From Flavipsychrobacter stenotrophus (GTDB lineage: Bacteria; Bacteroidota; Bacteroidia; Chitinophagales; Chitinophagaceae), in NCBI GenBank assembly GCA_947371715.1, contig CANBQQ010000203.1, positions 1-6,213 of the forward strand: 6,213 bases of DNA. The letters run 5' to 3'. Below are positions 1 to 3,400 of the stretch, in pieces. Numbering within the stretch: the first letter of the stretch is position 1; each line of letters starts with the position of its first letter. Position numbers and translations under genes: made by a program. The notes under the pieces were generated by a model. The model was not told where the DNA came from and made no database searches. It saw only the letters and a program-made list of their open reading frames with translations.

Positions 1-176
1 ATAGAGTCTAGCACACCTTGTGTGGTCATAAAAAATAGCCATACACCCACATCTTCTTTGCTGAATACCTTATACAATAAAGCAAATTGTAGTAGTCCAA
101 ATAAAGAAATGACACCATTGCCCATAAGGGACAAAAAGTGCTTATTCTTGAATTTAGATAAGTTGACAACCGGCAT
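1..176 (-). CDS. MOP-superfamily flippase, N-terminal fragment (oligosaccharide / lipopolysaccharide exporter type)
   Basis: Only the first 58 codons and two bases are present; the gene runs off the left edge. The reverse strand reads MPVVNLSKFKNKHFLSL and continues into a hydrophobic helix at about residues 14-38 (MGNGVISLFGLLQFALLYKV). The short stretch SKEDVGVWLFFMT follows at about residues 39-51. A basic N-terminus, a first helix with an NG pair, then a 'S-K-x-D-x-G-x-W-x-F' turn is characteristic of the first transmembrane helix of polysaccharide-type flippases. These inner-membrane proteins move lipid-linked sugars or other amphiphiles across the membrane. The ATG at 176-174 is the only normal start downstream of the in-frame stop at 191-189. 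No clear Shine-Dalgarno precedes it, which is usual in Bacteroidota. The gene diverges from the megasynthase, so it may export that product, serve surface polysaccharide synthesis, or be unrelated. The family call rests on pattern recognition of a short fragment. Confidence 0.72.
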   Translation of the reverse strand, partial: MPVVNLSKFKNKHFLSLMGNGVISLFGLLQFALLYKVFSKEDVGVWLFFMTTQGVLDS

Positions 177-208
177 CAGCGATGAATATTACCCTACGGC
201 AGGGGAGA

Positions 209-216
209 CAAAAATA
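209..216 (-). promoter_or_regulatory. Candidate Bacteroidota -7 promoter element for the minus-strand flippase gene
   Basis: The reverse strand reads TATTTTTG, a full match to the TAnnTTTG -7 consensus of the primary sigma factor of Bacteroidota. Transcription from it would start near 200-204 and leave a leader of roughly 25 bases before the ATG at 176. No TTTG or TTG lies at the expected distance upstream; the nearest TTG, at 231-229, is only 12 bases away. The -33 half is therefore missing or weak, and the call depends on one short motif. Confidence 0.35.
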
Positions 217-264
217 GCTTTTAATGAGCAACTTTTCACTGGGGTAATTTTCGGATTTTGCCAC

Positions 265-286
265 CTGTTTTTTTCGAAAAAGACAG
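265..286. repeat. 22-base inverted repeat in the divergent spacer
   Basis: The two 11-base arms, starting CTGTTTTT and ending AAAAAGACAG, are centred between 275 and 276. Ten of eleven pairs are perfect; the exception is T269 opposite G282, a wobble in RNA. The inner 12 bases (270-281) form a perfect palindrome around TTCGAA. It lies 48 bases upstream of the candidate -7 element of the flippase gene and 170 bases before the megasynthase start. It could be an operator. A terminator is unlikely because no gene converges here. The inner A/T runs are low-complexity, which lowers its weight. Confidence 0.4.
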
Positions 287-332
287 AAATGACAATGGTT
301 TTACAGTTTTTAACTCACTATTAATCTTTTAA

Positions 333-344
333 GAACAATTGTTC
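333..344. repeat. 12-base perfect palindrome GAACAATTGTTC, possible operator
   Basis: GAACAATTGTTC reads identically on both strands. It ends two bases before a TTTG (347-350) that could be the -33 element of the megasynthase promoter, a plausible place for a repressor or activator site. Its form, GAAC-N4-GTTC, is the one bound by the Gram-positive LexA/DinR repressor. Bacteroidota are not known to use that form, so a different dimeric regulator is more likely if the site is functional. A chance palindrome in AT-rich DNA is also possible. Confidence 0.35.
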
Positions 345-346
345 AT

Positions 347-382
347 TTTGCTATGAAAGTTTCGGTGGATGGTTTATCTTAG
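347..382 (+). promoter_or_regulatory. Weak candidate promoter for the NRPS-PKS gene
   Basis: TTTG at 347-350 could serve as a -33 box, and TATCTTAG at 375-382 matches the TAnnTTTG -7 consensus of Bacteroidota except for one base. The 24-base gap is somewhat longer than usual for this class. It is nevertheless the best match to the -7 consensus on the plus strand between 321 and 456. It would give a leader of roughly 65-70 bases before the ATG at 457. A promoter of another sigma class, or one needing an activator, cannot be excluded. Confidence 0.22.
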
Positions 383-456
383 AGGTTATACACAATGTTT
401 TCGTTTAAATAGGTAACTATTTACGATTTATAACTCATATAATACTTGGTCTTTAC

Positions 457-3400
457 ATGATCAATGCAAATACACTAGTAGAAATATTTACGCAGCAGGC
501 AGAAGTAAATCCGGGACGACTTGCCTTGAAAATGGGTGAAACTGAACTCACTTATGGTCAACTGGACGAGGTAAGTAGCCGGCTTGCCAACCATCTTATA
601 AGTAAAGGCGTTCGTTCGGGAGTACTTGTGCCTATTTGCCTCTCGAAACCATATGATATGGTCATTGGAATATGGGGCATCTTGAAGGCAGGTGCTGCAT
701 ATGTACCCATAGATCCTGAGTTTCCTGTAGATCGTATCAGTTTTATGATCGAAGATACAGGTGCAAAGCTGGTGGTGTCTGATTGTTATTCCACGAGATT
801 TCTGGAGGCTGCTACCGGTTTAGATATTGTGTTTGCAGATAATCATTGGGAAATTATAGCAGATACATCGGCAGAAAATCCCCAGGTAGCTATTACCAAA
901 GATGACCTTGCTTATATAATCTACACATCTGGATCTACAGGGAAGCCTAAAGGGGTGTTGATAGAACATAAGTCGGCAGTCGATTACCTGTATGGCCTGT
1001 TTAGCAAGTTGCCTTACAATACCTGTTCCTCGTTTGCGTTAGGCGTTTCATTTGCTGCCGATTCGGTCATTACTCATTTATTTGGGTCTGTATTGGCGGG
1101 AGGAGAACTGCATGTGTTCCCGAAGGAGGACTATAACAATGTAGAGTATGTGCATGCTTATTTTAAGGAGCATGGAATCGACTGTCTCAAAGCGGTGCCA
1201 AGTCACTGGAAGTCGCTTTCATTGAATGGTGCGGAGTTGTTACCGAGAAAGGTGTTGATGTTTGGCGGAGAGGCACTGTACACAGCCATGGTGCAGGATA
1301 TATTGCCGCAGTCTGTACGCGGCTGCATCATGTTGAATCACTATGGTCCGACAGAAACAACTGTGGGACAGTTAATACACATCATAGACGAGAAACGGGA
1401 ATATGGCCACACAATACCGATAGGGAAGGCATTTACAGATGCGAAGGTTTATATACTGGATGAACACGGTAATGAAGTAGAGAAGGGGGCAATTGGCGAA
1501 TTGTTCATCAGCGGTACCTGCGTGGCAAGGGGATATCTGAACAGGCCGGAACTAACAGAACAAAGATTTGTTCCCAATAAATTCAGTAGTGATAGTGCCG
1601 CACGTATGTACAGGACAGGCGACCTGGTGTGCATGCTGCCTGACGGCAACATAGAGTTTTTGGGTCGTATAGATGACCAGGTAAAGATAAGAGGGTACCG
1701 GATAGAGCTGGGTGAGATAGAGAATGTGTTGCAAAAGGCGCCGGGAGTAAAACAATGTGTAGTACTGGCTACTGAAGGAGCAAGCGGTGAAAAGAGGTTG
1801 GTGGGTTATGTGGTTTGTCCGGGTGGTTACGACAAAGAAGCCATACTTAACTATCTGGGCGAGCAATTGCCGGTGTTTATGGTGCCGCAATTGTTGGTGC
1901 ATATGGAAGAGTTTCCATTCTTTCCAAATGGTAAGGTTGATAAAAAGGCGCTACCGAATCCCGATGCCTCCAGTTTGTTGACTAACGCCTATTATGCGCC
2001 GGTAAGTAAAACGGAAAAGATATTATCTGATTTATGGAAAGAAATATTGGGTGTTGAGCGCGCCGGAGCTGATGATAATTTCTTTGAACTGGGCGGATCA
2101 TCGTTGCTGGCACAAAAGTCGGTAGCGCTATTAAAGACCAGGCATAACTTGCTGTTGCCTATTGTAAAGCTGTATCAATTTCCAAAGATAAAAGACCTGG
2201 CGGTATTCCTTGATGGAAAGACCGTGGCCAGAAAGACGAAGACTGTTTCAAAAAAATCGACTGCAGATGTCGCCGTGATAGGTATGTCGGGCAGGTTTCC
2301 GGGAGCGGATTCTATTGAAGAGTTGTGGGAGGTATTGAAGCTTGGTAAAGAAACAACAACATTCTTTAAGGATAGCGAGTTGCATCCAAGTATTCCCTCG
2401 TCGCTTCGGGATAATCCGAACTATGTAAAGGCGAAAGGAATAGTACGAGATGCCAAAGGATTTGATGCAGGCTTCTTTGGCATACCTCCAAAGCAGGCTG
2501 AATTGATGGATCCGCAGCAAAGGATATTTCTTGAAATTGCATGGGAAGCAATGGAGCGTGCGGGATATGCCCCGGGCCAATATGAAGGAGCTGTGGGCGT
2601 ATTTGCAGGGGTGCGATTCAATAGTTACTATGCACATAACGTACAACCTAATGTAGAGTTGGTAGGGAATATTGGCGATTTCCAGGTAACAACCTTGAAT
2701 GATAAGGACTATGTGGCCAGCCGTACAGCTTATTCGCTGAACTTGAAAGGTCCTGCAGTAAATGTACAATCTGCATGTTCTACATCACTGGTAGCCATTG
2801 CGCAAGCTGCTGAAAGCATCCGTAATGGGCAATGTGAAATGGCGCTGGCGGGAGGGGCAAATATTACCACACCCATCAATTCGGGACATTTATATAATGA
2901 AGGGGCAATATTGAGTGTCGATGGACATTGTAAGCCATTTGATGCTGCGGCAACCGGTACTGTATTTAGTGACGGTGCCGGAGTTGTGGTATTGAAGAAT
3001 ATGGATGATGCCTTGAGAGATGGCGATACTATCTATGCCGTGATAAAAGGTATAGGCATGAGCAATGATGGTGGAGGTAAGGGAAGCTTTACTGCACCAA
3101 GTGCTGAGGGGCAGGCCGCGGCTATTATGATGGCAATGGAAAATGCTGGCGTCACAGCATCTGACATTGGTTACATAGAAGCCCATGGCACCGCAACTCC
3201 ATTGGGCGATCCTATAGAGATTGAAGGACTGAACATAGCCTTTGGAACACAGGCCCTAAAGCAATACTGTGCCATTGGTTCGGCAAAGAGCAACTTTGGT
3301 CACCTGACCACGGCAGCAGGTGTAGCCGGTTTTATTAAGGCATGTCTGTCATTGCACCACAAGCAATTGTTGCCATCTATCAACTACCACGATCCTAATC

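Noticed and set aside
265..286. Reading the 22-base dyad as a rho-independent terminator
   Set aside because: The flanking genes diverge, so no transcript is expected to end here. No T-run follows the stem on either strand.
22..324. Plus-strand open frame of 100 codons at the left of the window
   Set aside because: It overlaps, in antisense, the minus-strand N-terminus with a recognisable flippase-like sequence, then runs through the AT-rich promoter region. Its own translation has no recognisable motif.
438..443. TATAAT hexamer just before the megasynthase start
   Set aside because: No -35-like hexamer lies 16-18 bases upstream, and transcription from it would begin almost at the ATG. In an AT-rich spacer the hexamer is probably fortuitous.
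1054..1080. Apparent loss of the alpha-amino-binding Asp of the A domain (Ala in the FAAD motif), which would imply a keto- or aryl-acid substrate
   Set aside because: That reading needs a two-residue insertion. The ungapped alignment through the downstream L-x-G-G segment places D202 at the Asp position, and the remaining pocket residues then match the aspartate code.
1552..1902. Minus-strand open frame of 116 codons, and a second at 1449-1652
   Set aside because: Both lie entirely opposite the conserved A6-A10 part of the adenylation domain. Their translations look like random antisense sequence.
2248..2769. Minus-strand open frame of 173 codons, the longest antisense frame
   Set aside because: It is opposite the N-terminal half of the ketosynthase, whose plus-strand motifs are unbroken. 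The translation is Cys/Tyr/Arg-rich without domain features.
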